From Ailurus styani (lineage: Eukaryota > Chordata > Mammalia > Carnivora > Ailuridae), in NCBI GenBank assembly GCA_002007465.1, contig LNAC01000108.1, forward strand, positions 2,282,135 through 2,346,134: 64,000 nucleotides of DNA, given 5' to 3'. Positions 44,296 to 55,610 of this stretch are shown one piece after another. Both the position numbers and the translations under genes were made by a program. Below the pieces are notes generated by a model. The model was not told the DNA's origin. It saw only the letters and a program-made list of their open reading frames with translations, and made no database searches. Position 1 is the first letter of the stretch. Every line of letters begins with the position of its first letter.

Positions 44296-44704
44296 AGAAA
44301 AACAGGAGAGAGAGGATGAGGACAGTGGCAGACAGAGAGACAGCCCGGGGCAGACAAAGACAGCAACAGGCACGGGTACCAGGAGATGGGGCATCTCAGA
44401 GGAAGCAGCTGCCCAAAAGAGTGAGCAGGGCCGCTGGCCCCAGCAGAGCCCCGAGGGGGCCCTTCCCTCCTCCGCTGCCAGGCAGGCCAGGCTGAGTGTG
44501 GGCTTCGGGGCCCAGCTGTAAGCAGGAAGGGCTAGACAGAGCCGTCTCTAAGGTCCTACCAGCCCCAACGTGAGTGCCTCGAGATGGCAGAGCTAGGACG
44601 GGCGAGACACAACCATTTCACCAAAGGATGCAAAGACCCTTGCAGCAAGGTTGTCCTGATTTAATTCCAGTCACACCTTCTTACCTCCCAGCCCCTCCGA
44701 GGAA
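44296..44704. other. Unique non-coding sequence
   Basis: Nothing recognisable. Confidence 0.4.
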
Positions 44705-44800
44705 TGTGCCCCTTCTCTGCACCAGGCCCAGCTAGGCACTGGGGACTCAGCAAGGACCAGGGTAGCCAACTGCTCTTGCTCCTGGGGACCCCCCGGCCTG
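44705..44800 (-). mobile_element. L2 LINE fragment
   Basis: 'ctctgcaccaggcccagc', 'taggcactggggactcag', 'tgctcttgctcctgggg' follow complement L2. Confidence 0.55.
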
Positions 44801-45500
44801 ACAGAGGGCGACAGAGAGGCCCTGCCTGATTACTTCAATACCCAGTGACGGCCAGTCTGAGTCTGAGCACAGGTGCCTGGGACTACAGACAAAGGACACG
44901 GGGCCCAGCTTGTCTGGGGAAGGCCCAGAAAGGTGAATCAGTGAAGGGAGGCCCCAGGAAGGACTGAGTGACAGGCAGGGTGGCAGGTGGTGGTGGGAAC
45001 ATCAGTTCTGGCCCTGGTAAGTCCAGACATCGTAGTGGATAACCGTTGTTCCCTAACCACCCACGACCCACCTGTGAACCAGTTCACACCCATTAGCTTT
45101 CCCTTGGCAACCAGATGGAAAGATCCTTGGGAGCAGGCCCTCTCCCCTTTCTCCTACACCCCCCACAGCCCTGGGCATGCAGCAGGCTTCATAAATCCTC
45201 ACTGCACAGAAGTTCTGGCCAGGCTAGAGAAGGGCCGCAGGTGGGGGTCCTAGGCACAGGCCTCTGGTGCCTCCCACTCTCTCTCCGCCAAGGGGTTCAG
45301 GGTCTCTTCCAGGTACATGCTGCAGGAGGTCCGTCCCAGCCCCACCCAATGCCGCCTTCCAGGAAAGAATCAAACTGATGCTTTGGTGTCTGGGGGAAGA
45401 GGCAGGGAAGGAGAAAGAGAGCCAAGCAAACCAGCTGGTCTAGGAGAAGAGCTAAGGAGTCCTAAGCCGAGCCCTGTGCTCCCCCACAGTGGAGGCTGAT
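44801..45500. other. Unique non-coding sequence
   Basis: 45165-45205 ('gggcatgcagcaggcttc', 'ataaatcctcactgc') hints at a short sense L2 end. Otherwise nothing. Confidence 0.35.
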
Positions 45501-45835
45501 TAACCCTGGAGCAGGGGGGCACTGGAGAGGGAGGCAGTGCAGAGGCGCGGGGGGGGGCGCTGGGGAAGGAGGAAACGGGAATATATTAGAGAACGAGATG
45601 GAGAGAAAGGAAAAGAAGGAGCATGACAACCTAAGACACAAACACACACACACAGGCAGAGAGATCAAGAGACAGAGTGAGACAGAAACGAATAGGTCAG
45701 AGAGAGGGGGAGATATAGAGAGGCAAAGAGAGGGACCAAGCCAGATGGAGAGAGGGCTAAAAAAAGGAAGGAAGGAAAGAAAGAAGCCAGAGAGGCAGAG
45801 AAGCGGAAAAAGAAAAGGGAGACACACAAGCAGCA
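45501..45835. repeat. GA-rich / GAGACA low-complexity region
   Basis: Irregular purine-rich sequence with short (CA) and (GGAA) runs. It underlies a 247-codon minus-strand Ser/Leu/Pro-rich ORF that is therefore spurious. Confidence 0.8.
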
Positions 45836-46284
45836 CAAAATGATCTGGGGTGGCTGGAGGCAGGGGGAGGGGCAAGAGCAAGGAGAGACAGGGATGGAGG
45901 GAAACAGGACCAGTGAGCGGAGGAGAGGAGAAGCAACCAGCCAAGGGGCGGAGGAGGGGGAGCGTCCCGACCCAGGCCAGGCCACGCCTGGGGCCGGGGT
46001 CCGAGGCAGGGAGGCCACGTGCCCAGTGTCCTCCACTCCGTCTGTCCGCAGGAGCCAGACCAAAGTCTTCCACTCCATCAGGCTGGCAGGCCTCCCTCGT
46101 GCCTCCTGCACACTTGGCTCCTCGAGGATGTCTGGGGGAGGCGGCGGGGGGAGAAAACAGCTCCGGGAATAAACAATCTTGCTCAGCCTCCTGAGACCAG
46201 GACACTCAGGACGCCAGGCTGAACATGAAAGTCACACCCGTCACGCTTCCTGATGGTCTCCCTCGGGCCCGGAAGGAGGCTGGG
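45836..46284. other. Unique GC-rich non-coding sequence
   Basis: Nothing recognisable. Confidence 0.4.
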
Positions 46285-46525
46285 GAGCTACATCAATAAC
46301 CACAATGTCGAGGAATGCTTTCCATGTGGCAGGCACTGTGCTAAGCTCTGTCCGTGCAGGATTCCAGGGAGTCCTCCAACAACTCTCTGAGCTGTGTGCC
46401 CTTATTCACCCCTTTGAACATCGGAGGCCCAGAGAGGTTCGGGAACTTGCTCAAAGTTGCACAGCTGGGAAGTTGGTGGAGCAGGACCTGAACCCCTGCT
46501 TTGAATTTCTGTTTCTTAGGGTCTA
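46285..46525 (-). mobile_element. MIR SINE, near full length
   Basis: 'gtggcaggcactgtgctaag', 'caacaactctctgagctg', 'gcccagagaggttcgggaac', 'gttgcacagctgggaag' match complement MIR. Confidence 0.9.
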
Positions 46526-47289
46526 TAAAGAGGAGTGAGAGGGTGCTGGCCTCTGTGGGGTGTCCCACCTACCAAGGCTCAGAGTCCTTTAGGAAGCAAT
46601 CCTTGGCAAGAGGTCCCTGTAGCCCCCATCCTACTCTTCAGATTGGTGTGGCCCCCAGAGCACCTTGGCATTGAGCGGCTGTCATCGACCAGGGCATCCC
46701 AAGCATTCAGTGTATCAAACCGGGTCCCAGATTGCCTGCCAGCCCCCGTCAGCCCCGGGGACGAGGAATTAGCTGGTGACAGTGAAGAGATTATGTGCGG
46801 AGCCAGAAGGCTTCTTGTCCCAAGCAGAAGCTCCATGTGCACACCCCTGACCATGGATGACCCACGGGACGAGGCACGGAGATGCGGGAGGTGCTGAGAA
46901 GCTGCGGGCTCACCCTGGGATGGATGGGGGTGTGCTGGGCTGACGTACCTCAGCCCTCCGGACAGCACTAAAGTCATTCCGCAGACACTACCCCCCTTGC
47001 CTTGACCAGAGATGTGCTGGCTGAGGGCTCAGGATTTGTCAGAGCTCAGGTGACCTCTCTGGGAGGCTGCCTGTGAGCTCTGGCCCAGCAGCCTCAGTTA
47101 GCATGGCTGATGAAGACCCCCAAGGACAGGAAATCAGACCACAGGCTCCCTGTGACCCAGAGGTGACCTCCACACCGTAATTCCTCTCCCCTTCTTTATA
47201 CACAGAGCATCCACAGACAAGGTCAGGTCACTGCACACCAAGAGCCCCACATCTCCGCCCTTTGGACACAGCCAGCACGGATGGGGGAC
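46526..47289. other. Unique non-coding sequence
   Basis: Nothing recognisable. Confidence 0.4.
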
Positions 47290-47500
47290 CCCATGTGCAG
47301 GCCTCAGCCTGAGTGCTTTCTCCCACCTCATCTTTATGGTGTCCACAGAAACCCTGCAAGGGAAAACTCCTGGTGCCTATTTGACAGGTGAGGGAACAGA
47401 GGCTCTGTGAGGTGACTTCACCAAGACCACACCCACAGTGAGTAGCGGAGCTGGGATCCAAGACTATTCATGTCTTTTTTTTACCACGCCCTACAACCAC
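47290..47500 (-). mobile_element. MIR SINE fragment
   Basis: 'ctcccacctcatctttatgg', 'gacaggtgagggaacagagg', 'gtagcggagctgggatcc' follow complement MIR. Confidence 0.75.
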
Positions 47501-47809
47501 CCCGCTCAATGGGGCCAGTACAGACCCAACCAACAGCATCAAACTCAAGCCTCAGGCGCCGCTCTGAAAAGCAGAGCCCTGAAGAGATCTAACAAGAGTC
47601 CCATGCCAGAGCCCCTACGGAAGGTCCCATAGCTGCCAGAGCCACCATCACAACCCCAGCCCCTCGGCTGACTCGGTGTCCTAGGGAAGGAAATACAAAC
47701 TTCCCCAGTTATAAGACACAGGCTTGTTGACTCCATTAAGATGTATCACACAGCCAGTGAGAGCTAAATCCAAGGGCCTGCACGATGGAGGGAAAGCGTG
47801 TAGCACCCA
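47501..47809. other. Unique non-coding sequence
   Basis: Nothing firmly recognisable. Confidence 0.4.
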
Positions 47810-47962
47810 AGAAAGAAGATTTGGTTCTCATCCCAGAGCTGCCCTCACTCAGAGTGTGACCTTGGGCAAGTCACTTAACCACACCAGACTTCTATGTCCT
47901 CGTCTGTCAAATGAAGGAGCTGAATTATGTGGTCCCCGAGGTCCCCTGAAGGCTGAACCTTC
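47810..47962 (+). mobile_element. MIR SINE fragment
   Basis: Sense MIR core: 'gtgaccttgggcaagtcac', 'tatgtcctcgtctgtcaaatg', 'gtggtccccgaggtcccc'. Confidence 0.8.
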
Positions 47963-47964
47963 TA

Positions 47965-48115
47965 GGAGCCTGTGATTCGCGATTCAATTAAACTTTACCA
48001 GGCTGCCTATCAGTGAATTTAATGACTCTTCAAAGTTGACCAAGGCAAGCAAAAAGATTATAAATGTAATTTCATTGAAATGGGAAAAAAATGAGAAAAA
48101 GCCAGCAAATAGCTT
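47965..48115. promoter_or_regulatory. Candidate conserved non-coding element
   Basis: 'gcgattcaattaaactttacc', 'gtgaatttaatgactcttc', 'gattataaatgtaatttc': dense homeodomain-like cores, unique sequence. Confidence 0.4.
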
Positions 48116-48319
48116 CTTAACACAGAGGCCACACTTCCCAGCATCCAGTGAGTCACTGTGTTTGCGTGGGGGAGAAGGAGGAATGAAATTGAATTCTCTG
48201 GGCTCATCTTCCTCGAACCTTGGAGAGGACTGGCCATAGCCAGGGGCCAGATGGGACCCCTGGGGTTAATTCAAAATGGAGGGAGAGAGGGGGGAGGGCC
48301 CCGGAGAATGTGGATTAAG
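48116..48319. other. Unique non-coding sequence
   Basis: Link between two AT-rich islands. Nothing recognised. Confidence 0.35.
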
Positions 48320-48700
48320 CCTGCCTGAAAGAGGAATTTATGACAACTGCAGTCAATTCTTCTCCATTTGACCCAAAGGCCTCCAGACTTGCTGCGGCGG
48401 CTCTGAGAGACTCTGAGATGGTTTATGTTGAGTCCCAAAGGGAATTTTGGTCCCCGAGAGGTTAAAGGTCCTCTATGGAACCGCAATTCCCTAAGAAACA
48501 TTGCAAAGAGGGTAATTTAAGCAAAAATACTATTTGTTTTCCGATTTACAAGCAATTACCCATGATTTACAGCCCAGCCTTCCTCTTGCACAAGCGGCTC
48601 TGTAATTTACAAGACCATAAAGTCGGGGGCTCCCATGCTCCCACCACCATAAATCTGGCCCGGATGGTGACTCGGGACAGAAATGATTAATCTGCCCTTC
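48320..48700. promoter_or_regulatory. Strong candidate conserved enhancer block
   Basis: About 380 bp of unique sequence with repeated 'atttac' patches ('ccgatttacaagcaattacc', 'catgatttacagc', 'ctgtaatttacaagacc'), 'gagggtaatttaagc' and 'gaaatgattaatctgcc', plus retained CpGs. No repeat match. Among the best candidates for a developmental enhancer here; conservation untested. Confidence 0.45.
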
Positions 48701-48929
48701 CAGAGATGAGCCTTCACACTGCTATATTAGCCGGGAAGCATCATGCTGAGATGGCACTTCTCAGCCCCACCCACAGCACAAGTTTTGCTCTGGAAAGAAA
48801 TATGGCCCAGGGTCCCAAGAGCCTGGGCCATAGGGCATGCTGGCCAGTGAGAGGTAGTGGCCAAGGGGCAGGTCCAGCCAGCTGTACACTGATGCACCCT
48901 ATCTTTTGTCCTCGGGTGTCACCTGTGAC
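48701..48929. other. Unique non-coding sequence
   Basis: Nothing recognisable. Local CpG content drops from here on. Confidence 0.4.
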
Positions 48930-49880
48930 ATAATAAGAAGTATAACATTTGGTCTCTGCCTCTAGTTCCTGCTAATATTTGGTCTTTGAGTCTGGTTCCT
49001 GACACAGAGTTCCTAAAATCCTTATAACTTCCTCAGTGATGAAGTGATAGGAGCAGCTTACACAGTACCTAAATCCTTTGGAATTTACAGGGTGATAGCA
49101 TCTTTCGTTCTAATGAGGTGATTCTGGGTGGGCTCCTGGATGGGGGCTGGTCACCATCAAGCCAGGATTAGAAGCTTGGAGTTTTCCGTGCCACTTCAGG
49201 GGCTAAATACTCAATTAATAATCCATCATGCTAGGGTGCCTGGGTGGGTTAAGTGTCTGACCCTTGATCTCAGCTCAGGTCTTGATCTCAGGGTTGTGAG
49301 TTTACGCCCTGAGTTGGGCTCCCTGTTGGGAGTGGATCCTACTTAAAAAAAAAAAAACCCAATGATTGATCATGTCTACATGATTAAGCCTTCATAAAGA
49401 TTCCTAAAATGTGAGGTTCACAGAACTTCCGGGTTGATGAACACACCAATGTGCTGGAAGGGTGGTGCATGCCAACTCCATGGGGACAGAAGCTCCTGCC
49501 TTTGGATCCTTCTAGACCTTGCCCCATGTACTTCTTTATCTGGCTATTCATCTACACCCTTTACCATATCCTTCATGCTATGCTAAGCCAGTCAACATGG
49601 GGGTTTCTTCGAGTTCTATGAACTATTTTAGCAAATCCCTGAACCTGAGGATGTTCAGACAAAAGCATGGGTAACATGGGGACCCATTACTTGAGACTGG
49701 CATCTGCAGCAGGGGTAGTCTTGTGGGACTGAGCCTTTAATCTGTGGGAGACGATGCTATCTCCAGCAAGACAGTGTTAGAATCAAGTGAAATGGTAGGA
49801 CACCCAGTTGGTATCTGCAGAGAACAAGAGAATTGATTGGTGCAGGGAAAAGCTTCCAAATCTGGTGTCAGAAGTCAAGC
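48930..49880 (+). mobile_element. Ancient LTR-like element, copy B
   Basis: Second copy of the element found in inverse orientation at 22.33-23.12 kb. Shared runs include 'gggggctggtcaccatcaag', 'gggttgatgaacacaccaatg', 'gcagtctt'-like and 'gggactgagcctttaatctg' regions. It is interrupted at 49231-49360 by a CAN SINE. The form is of a dispersed ERV-type LTR; family name not assigned. Non-coding. Confidence 0.65.
49217..49374 (+). mobile_element. CAN SINE with target-site duplication
   Basis: Body 49231-49360: 'agggtgcctgggtgggttaag', 'cttgatctcagggttgtgag', 'gttgggctccctgttggg', then a 13-A tail (49345-49357). Flanks 'aataatccatcatg' (49217-49230) and 'aatgattgatcatg' (49361-49374) match at 11 of 14 positions and are the target-site duplication. 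About 8 nt of the head ('ctcagttg') is missing. The (CT)n tract is also absent, so it is a short-type or truncated copy. Carnivore-specific. Confidence 0.93.
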
Positions 49881-50611
49881 ACTGAGGACAGAGCACAGAG
49901 GAAAACCAGCGAATTTTCCCGTCTTTTTCCCAGTCTGCTCTCCATAGACCCAGTCTGCATCAGCTAAAGCAGCTTGTGGCAGATTTGTGACGTCTGAAGT
50001 AGGAGATGAGACCAGACAGGCCCAGACAAGTGTCAGACAGGCCAGCATTTGGCCTGGACCGAGCATAAAGACTTTGCCAAGTCAACAGGGGCCTTGGAAG
50101 GTTCAGCAGAACAGGCCGGCTTGAGCTGGGTCAGTCTGGACCACAGCCTCTATGCCAGAACCAAGGTGGGGCTGGTAGGTCAACACTGGGGACAGCTCCC
50201 AGCAAGGCTCTGCTTGGCTGAGGCTAGGGATGACTACAGCCTTTGACTTTCCACGAAGTTCAGTTCGGCCCCACTTGGGAGAGCAGGTGAGAGAAATTCC
50301 TAGTTGAAAGGCCAAGACTGGGAAGGCGGATCCCGATCTTTGTGGAAAGGGTTCATCCTCATCCACACCAAGAGTCCTCTCTCCCCACCCCCATGAAGCT
50401 GGGTGTCTCTGGACACTCCTGGACCACTCTGGACACCACCGGTCCATCATTGTCTCAGTAGCAGCTTATTTCCCAGGATCCTCATCATCAGAACCTTCTT
50501 CCTCGGTAGAGACCACCCCCCCCTGCTCCCCCTGGCCCTCAACTTCATGGAGATTCTAACCTTTAGACTTGAGCCCAGAGAAGAAAGTAATACTAGATCC
50601 AGATGAGCTGC
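49881..50611. other. Unique non-coding sequence
   Basis: No gene or repeat recognised. Confidence 0.4.
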
Positions 50612-50770
50612 GTCTCTCATTCATTCAACAACTATGTACTGAGACTCACTGCTTGCCAGGCAGTGTGCTCATTTCTGGGGATACAACTATTTAAAAATGT
50701 AAAGAATGTTTGTCTTCTTAATAGATAAAAAGAACAAATAAGTTAAAGATAATTATCCCTAATATTTGAT
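50612..50770 (-). mobile_element. L2 LINE 3' end
   Basis: 'cattcattcaacaactatg', 'gccaggcagtgtgctcatttc', 'tggggatacaactattt' match complement L2. Confidence 0.8.
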
Positions 50771-50774
50771 GAAT

Positions 50775-50950
50775 TCTAAGCAGCAAGATTTGTGTTGAGC
50801 CCCTCTATGGACAGTATCTCATTTAATTTTCCAAGAAACCCTATGAAGGAGGTGTCATTATCATCTAGTCACACAGTTAGCAAGAGGAGGAGCTAGGGTT
50901 TGAACTCAGACATCCTGACTCCAGGACCTGCCCTTTTAACCTCTAGACAA
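50775..50950 (-). mobile_element. MIR SINE
   Basis: 'cagtatctcatttaattttcc', 'cacacagttagcaagagg', 'gggtttgaactcagacatcc' match complement MIR. Confidence 0.88.
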
Positions 50951-51504
50951 TGACAATGTAGTTTAATTTGTGCTGTGTTAGAGTGAAAGAGGCCTGTAGG
51001 TACATGGAAGAATTCTTCTGGTCTTTCATTCTCTTCCCAGCCTCTGGTCCTTCCTTTTCTATGGACAGCTGAGAGACCAGGGTCTCAGGCCCGAGTCCCT
51101 TCTGCTGGGCACCATGAAGTCCTGAGAAGTGCTTCTGACTCTTGCTTTCCTCTGGCCTGTCCTGGCTTTCTGCTCCCGTCTCCATGCCCAGCAGGACCTG
51201 GCTACCCCCTGCCAGAGGTCACTCCATAATGCAGAGATCAGACCCCTTGAGAATAGATCTAGAAATGAGGGAGCAGACACTCCTGGGTCATCCATGGACA
51301 ACATGGAAAAGCCAATACCAAGACATCTAGCCACCAGCTATGATCTGGGAAGGTGGGAAGTGATAGAACGGGAAATAAAGAGGAAGCAGGATGGAAAACC
51401 AAAAAAGAAATCCAGCATGACAGACACAGAGTGGTGTGGGCAAGGGGAGGGATCCGTAGGCAGTGCCCATAGAAAGTACATGATGACCAGTAGAAGACAG
51501 AAGG
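50951..51504. other. Unique sequence with a signal-peptide-like open frame
   Basis: ATG at 51114 in a good initiation context ('gggcaccatgaag') is followed by an in-frame TGA at 51123. The frame then stays open to about 51620. Its first ~20 codons encode a hydrophobic, signal-peptide-like stretch (LLTLAFLWPVLAF) ending near HAQQ. The 3' half runs through a MIR. Either chance or a long-dead secreted-protein exon; no family recognised. Confidence 0.15.
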
Positions 51505-51715
51505 GTAAAGAAGATGCACTTTGGTGCCAGAGGGGCCTGGGTTCGGTGCTCAACTCCGCCACTGACAAGCAGGTTACTTACACTCTGGAAGACTCAGTTT
51601 TTTCATCTGTAAAATATGGCTAATTCTAGCAAAAATACATCCTTCTTATGAGAATTGAGATCACAGATCTATGACCCATAGTAAACACTCAATAAAGGAC
51701 AGTAAAAACCATTGA
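51505..51715 (+). mobile_element. MIR SINE, near full length
   Basis: 'ctgggttcggtgctcaactc' (B-box region), 'cagttttttcatctgtaaaat', 'catagtaaacactcaataaag' match sense MIR. Confidence 0.9.
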
Positions 51716-53249
51716 TAAAAATGACATACTTGTCCACTGAGCTTGTTCTGGAGGACTTGGCTCCCAGGCACCTGGGAAAAGATGCCCAGATTCACCTCCA
51801 GTCTCTCTGTTACACTGAAAAGCTGAGCTCGCAGAGTACAGGCATTTTATGATGGTACAGAACCCCCCCCCCCGCCACTGCCCTAGCTGCCCCATCCATA
51901 TCTGTCTCTTGCAGTTAAGAGTATCCTTAGAAACTTCCACTGCGAGCCATGGGAGCTCTATTATTCACTTCCCCACAGTTTCACCTGCTCTTATGTCCTT
52001 CTCTCTATGACCCTGTGTTTTCTGTTTTGTCTCCCTCTGTTCACGCTCTCTCTCCAGTTTTATTTTTCTCCCTCTCTCTCTATTTCTCTTCTCCCCCACC
52101 CCCATCATTACCACTGTCCTGCAGGGCAGGATAATTGGTGGCCATTGAAATTGACACATGTTTTCATAAGGCAACTCAGAAGCTCTTTGTTAAGGGTGGA
52201 GATTGGGTATTCTTCCCCCAGGTATTGATACTCTCCCAAAAACAAAGAACATTTTAACCTGTTTCCAGCCAAGCTTTGGACAGCTTAGAAGATATTTGAA
52301 ACTGCTCTTTTAAAAGGCTCTGATTTATAGACCCTCCCCCCTCTTATATACACATCAACATTCCACCAGTCTAGTAGTATTGAGTCATGGTCACGGTAGC
52401 TGCATCCTCTCTCGGCCTAGAATCCCCCACCTTCCCATCCCCCAACATAGCTCCATATGGTGCTCATGGGGCTCTCATGGGGCCCTTGCCAAGACACTCA
52501 GGCCAGTAACTTAATAGCAACATGGCCCCCATTTCCCAACAGTGGGTGTCTCAGGAATAGGACAGCACCAACACCTCTAGCCAGGATGTATGCTTGACTG
52601 TAGTTTGACAGTTGACAATTTGAGCAAACACAATGACTCATCCTGAAGACAAAACCAAGGCAGAGAGCCTTTCCAACCCTCTCCCAAGGGAAGATAACTA
52701 ATTAAATAGCCTCATCAGAGTGCCCACTGTGGAGCCAACCCCTATTCTCCACTCCCTCTGTTCCCCACAAGGAGGCCAGATTAATGGAATTGACTGCAAA
52801 TGCCATCCTCCCTTCCCCCAAATTATTCTGGCTCCCAAGACAAAGCATCCTTTCCAGAAAAACAGGCAAGCATCCTCTGGCTCATCTCCTTAATCAGCCC
52901 TTGCTGATTCCCTCACCAAGAGTCTTCTTGGGGGCTGAGTCGATGGGTATCCACCAATGGCAGGAGCCTGTCAGGACAGCCAGGGAAGAAGGGGAGGAGT
53001 GAATCCAAACAACTCAGAGAGATCAACCCTGTCTCTGGCAACCAGCACAGGGGACTGTGTCTGGTCATCTTTACTCCATTATATTCTTCAGGAGATCAGT
53101 GGCAGACATTAACAAGGAGCATGGGACCTGTGTTTAAGTCTGTCGCCTGGGAACAGACTTGGCTTTTGTTTTGTTGGGCTTTTTTGGGAAGAGTTTGCAG
53201 AGTTTTGATGACAGCTTAACCTCCTCATATACAATTTCTAATTGATAGC
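51716..53249. other. Unique CpG-poor sequence with CT-rich patch
   Basis: A run of 13 C lies near 51866-51878 and a CT-rich patch at 52015-52100. 53155-53250 is AT-rich with 'tttctaattgatagc'. No gene or repeat recognised. Confidence 0.4.
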
Positions 53250-53400
53250 TTCATTCACTCATCCATTCAATATTTTTTGGCACCAACCATGTGCTGGGCC
53301 CGTGGCGAGGCCTTGGAGGTACCAAAATGGAAACCGTAATGATGGAATTAGTCAGGAATTAGGATGGAGCCATGTGCAAGGTGCCCTGGGAGCCTCTGGA
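53250..53400 (-). mobile_element. L2 LINE 3' end
   Basis: 'cattcactcatccattcaat', 'ccatgtgctgggcccgtgg', 'cttggaggtaccaaaatgg' follow complement L2. Confidence 0.65.
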
Positions 53401-54339
53401 GGGGAAATATTCACTATTTCTTGAGGTTGTTAGAAAGGACTTCAGAGCTGAGGGACACAGGCACAGGCACTAGAAGGCTAAGTGGGAATTCATCAAGGGG
53501 AGACATGAATCACACAGAGTTCAATAAAGATCATGGGTCCTGGCTTCAGGCTGCAACACAAGTCTTAAACCCATCTAGGGCGAGGCACACCCAGGAATCA
53601 TGGTACTTTCTTGGGAACACCGTGAAAATGTGGATGAGTAGAACTCTATTGCATCAGCTAAGAACATTCAGCTAATAGACATGATCATATCAAAACTAAC
53701 AACAGGAAGTACTGTTAAGAAATCCCATCTTAGCAGGGGGAAAACACAGAACACCAATCTCACCAACAGCAGTGTGAAGGGTGAGGTCAACAGGCTGAGT
53801 AAGGTGTGATATCTCAGAACTGAACAGCCCCTGCCATGTCACTTGGTATTGCTCACTGGGGACCCATGTTAGCAGGCAGCAAAGGTCTGATTTTAAAAAC
53901 ACATAAGAGTTGTGCTGATTGAGAATAGCTTATCAACTAACTGCACAGTTTCTGTGATTTGGGAAAAGAATACTATATTTAGAGCAGCGGAAGGTCTCTC
54001 TGCTCATGGAACTCCTATCCCTACCTAGGAAGACGTCCCCCTGGTGTCCATGGGTGGTGAGTGGAGTCAATTCCTCATATCAGGAGTGGCTTCTCTCAGG
54101 GAAATCCTTACATCCCTGAGTTTGGTATCTGAAACCCCCTACTCTGACCCAAACTACATTTACAAGCTTTTCTTCCACTAGATTTACTCTCTAATCTGGC
54201 TGGGATGTTCTACTTATCATCCCCCTTGCATACTGTATGTTCTCATAACCAATATTAGCTCAATTCACGGCACATAAACTGTATCCAATAAGTGTCTTAT
54301 AGAATGAATAAAAGGGTGCATAGTTGGATGAATGGTTGG
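53401..54339. other. Unique CpG-poor sequence
   Basis: 54200-54320 ends 'agtgtcttatagaatgaat' and may be a second sense L2 end. Otherwise nothing. Confidence 0.35.
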
Positions 54340-54585
54340 GTATGTCCTACCACCATGCCATTTGCTCTGCCTGGAACTCTATCTAAATCCAGCCTATCCT
54401 TGAACTCTTGACTCATAAGACGTCTCCCTTTCAGGACCCTTCCCTTTCCCAGCTCATCCCATCACACAGTGTTTACTTGTCACTCTTAATTCCTCGGAAT
54501 GGGTCTGCCATGCTCCCCAGGATATGAATCATGCCTTGATTCTGCAGACTGACCCTGTGATGTCTTACAACCCTCTTGGTCTTGC
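54340..54585 (+). mobile_element. L2 LINE fragment
   Basis: 'catgccatttgctctgcctgg', 'ctcccatttcagg'-like region and 'agtgtttacttgtcactc' follow sense L2, diverged. Confidence 0.45.
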
Positions 54586-54799
54586 AATCATTCTTCACAT
54601 CTGTTCTCCAAGTAGCCTACCACTATAGCAAAGAAAGTACCCTGAGTGTTATCCCAGGACAGTCCCAGATCACTGGGTAAGTCCCAGTAGGAACACAGTA
54701 GGTGGACAAGAATCATAACAAGCCCTGACTTGGGAGCCATGCTGAGGCCTCAGAAGCCACTGGTCAAGCTAAGTATAATTGCCTAATCCCAGCCCTGCT

Positions 54800-55300
54800 G
54801 CTGAAAGATCTTGGCTGGTCACCTCCAGGACATGCTTGGTCTGGCTTTCCTGCATCTCTTCCTTTGGAGAACCACCTACTCCTTGTGGTTCTGGTGGAGC
54901 TGTCAATCACAGGGCTCTCTTTCAGGCATAGAGAAATGATTAGTGTCCAAACTGGCCATCAGCATTCCCATTGCCCCAGAGAGCAAGTCCAGGATGGGCA
55001 CGTGCCTGAGTCCAGTCCAGTCTGGAGGGTTTATTCTAGCACAAGCAAGACAACATCTTGCCCACACAAAGGGAGGGAACCCCATGCTGCAGAAGAGAAA
55101 GAGGCCACTGCTAGGCTTCAGAGAAGCAAAGTCAAGAAATGGCCTGGCCTGATGCCCTAGGTCTACCCCTATCTGAAGCCAATCTATCCTGAGATTATCC
55201 AATTTGGAGGGCCTGCCAATTCCCCTTTTACTTAAGATACTTGGATGTGAGGCTTCTAAAATTAAGAGAGCCCAAGGTCTCAGTTCTCGCTCTGTACCAG
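54800..55300 (+). mobile_element. Ancient interspersed repeat, family unassigned
   Basis: 'tcctttggagaaccacctac', 'cccttttacttaagatacttg' and 'aagagagcccaagg' recall an old dispersed mammalian LTR-like element, but I cannot name it. Overlapping ORFs (98 codons plus, 139 codons minus) fall in it and are discounted. Confidence 0.35.
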
Positions 55301-55610
55301 GTGGGAGATAGAAGATGAGCAATTTGCTCTGCTTTCAGAGAGGATATGGGGGAAAAGTTTATGCTGGGATATCAGAGGCCTCAGGGGCTCTTGGAGGCTC
55401 CTGCCCCATTCACTCTGTCTTGCCCCAATCCCACGCAGGCTCTTGAGTGGGCTCTCGTGACTCTTGGCAGTTCTTGTCTTCTATCTTTGAAGACCTCGCG
55501 ATGGGTAGCAGAGTGAAGGAGACCATTGCCTAGTGTCCCCTCTCCAGCAGAGACACCAGCACCCATGTGCCCCTGGAGGACATCCTCTCTTCCTTCTGTT
55601 CTTCTTGCAG
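55301..55610. other. Unique sequence leading into candidate exon
   Basis: Ends in a strong pyrimidine tract (55581-55608). Confidence 0.4.

Noticed and set aside
45462..46205. 247-codon minus-strand Ser/Leu/Pro-rich frame
   Set aside because: Complement of a GA-rich low-complexity region; no codon structure or domain.
54903..55322. 139-codon minus-strand frame
   Set aside because: Falls within what looks like an ancient interspersed repeat, and on its antisense strand.
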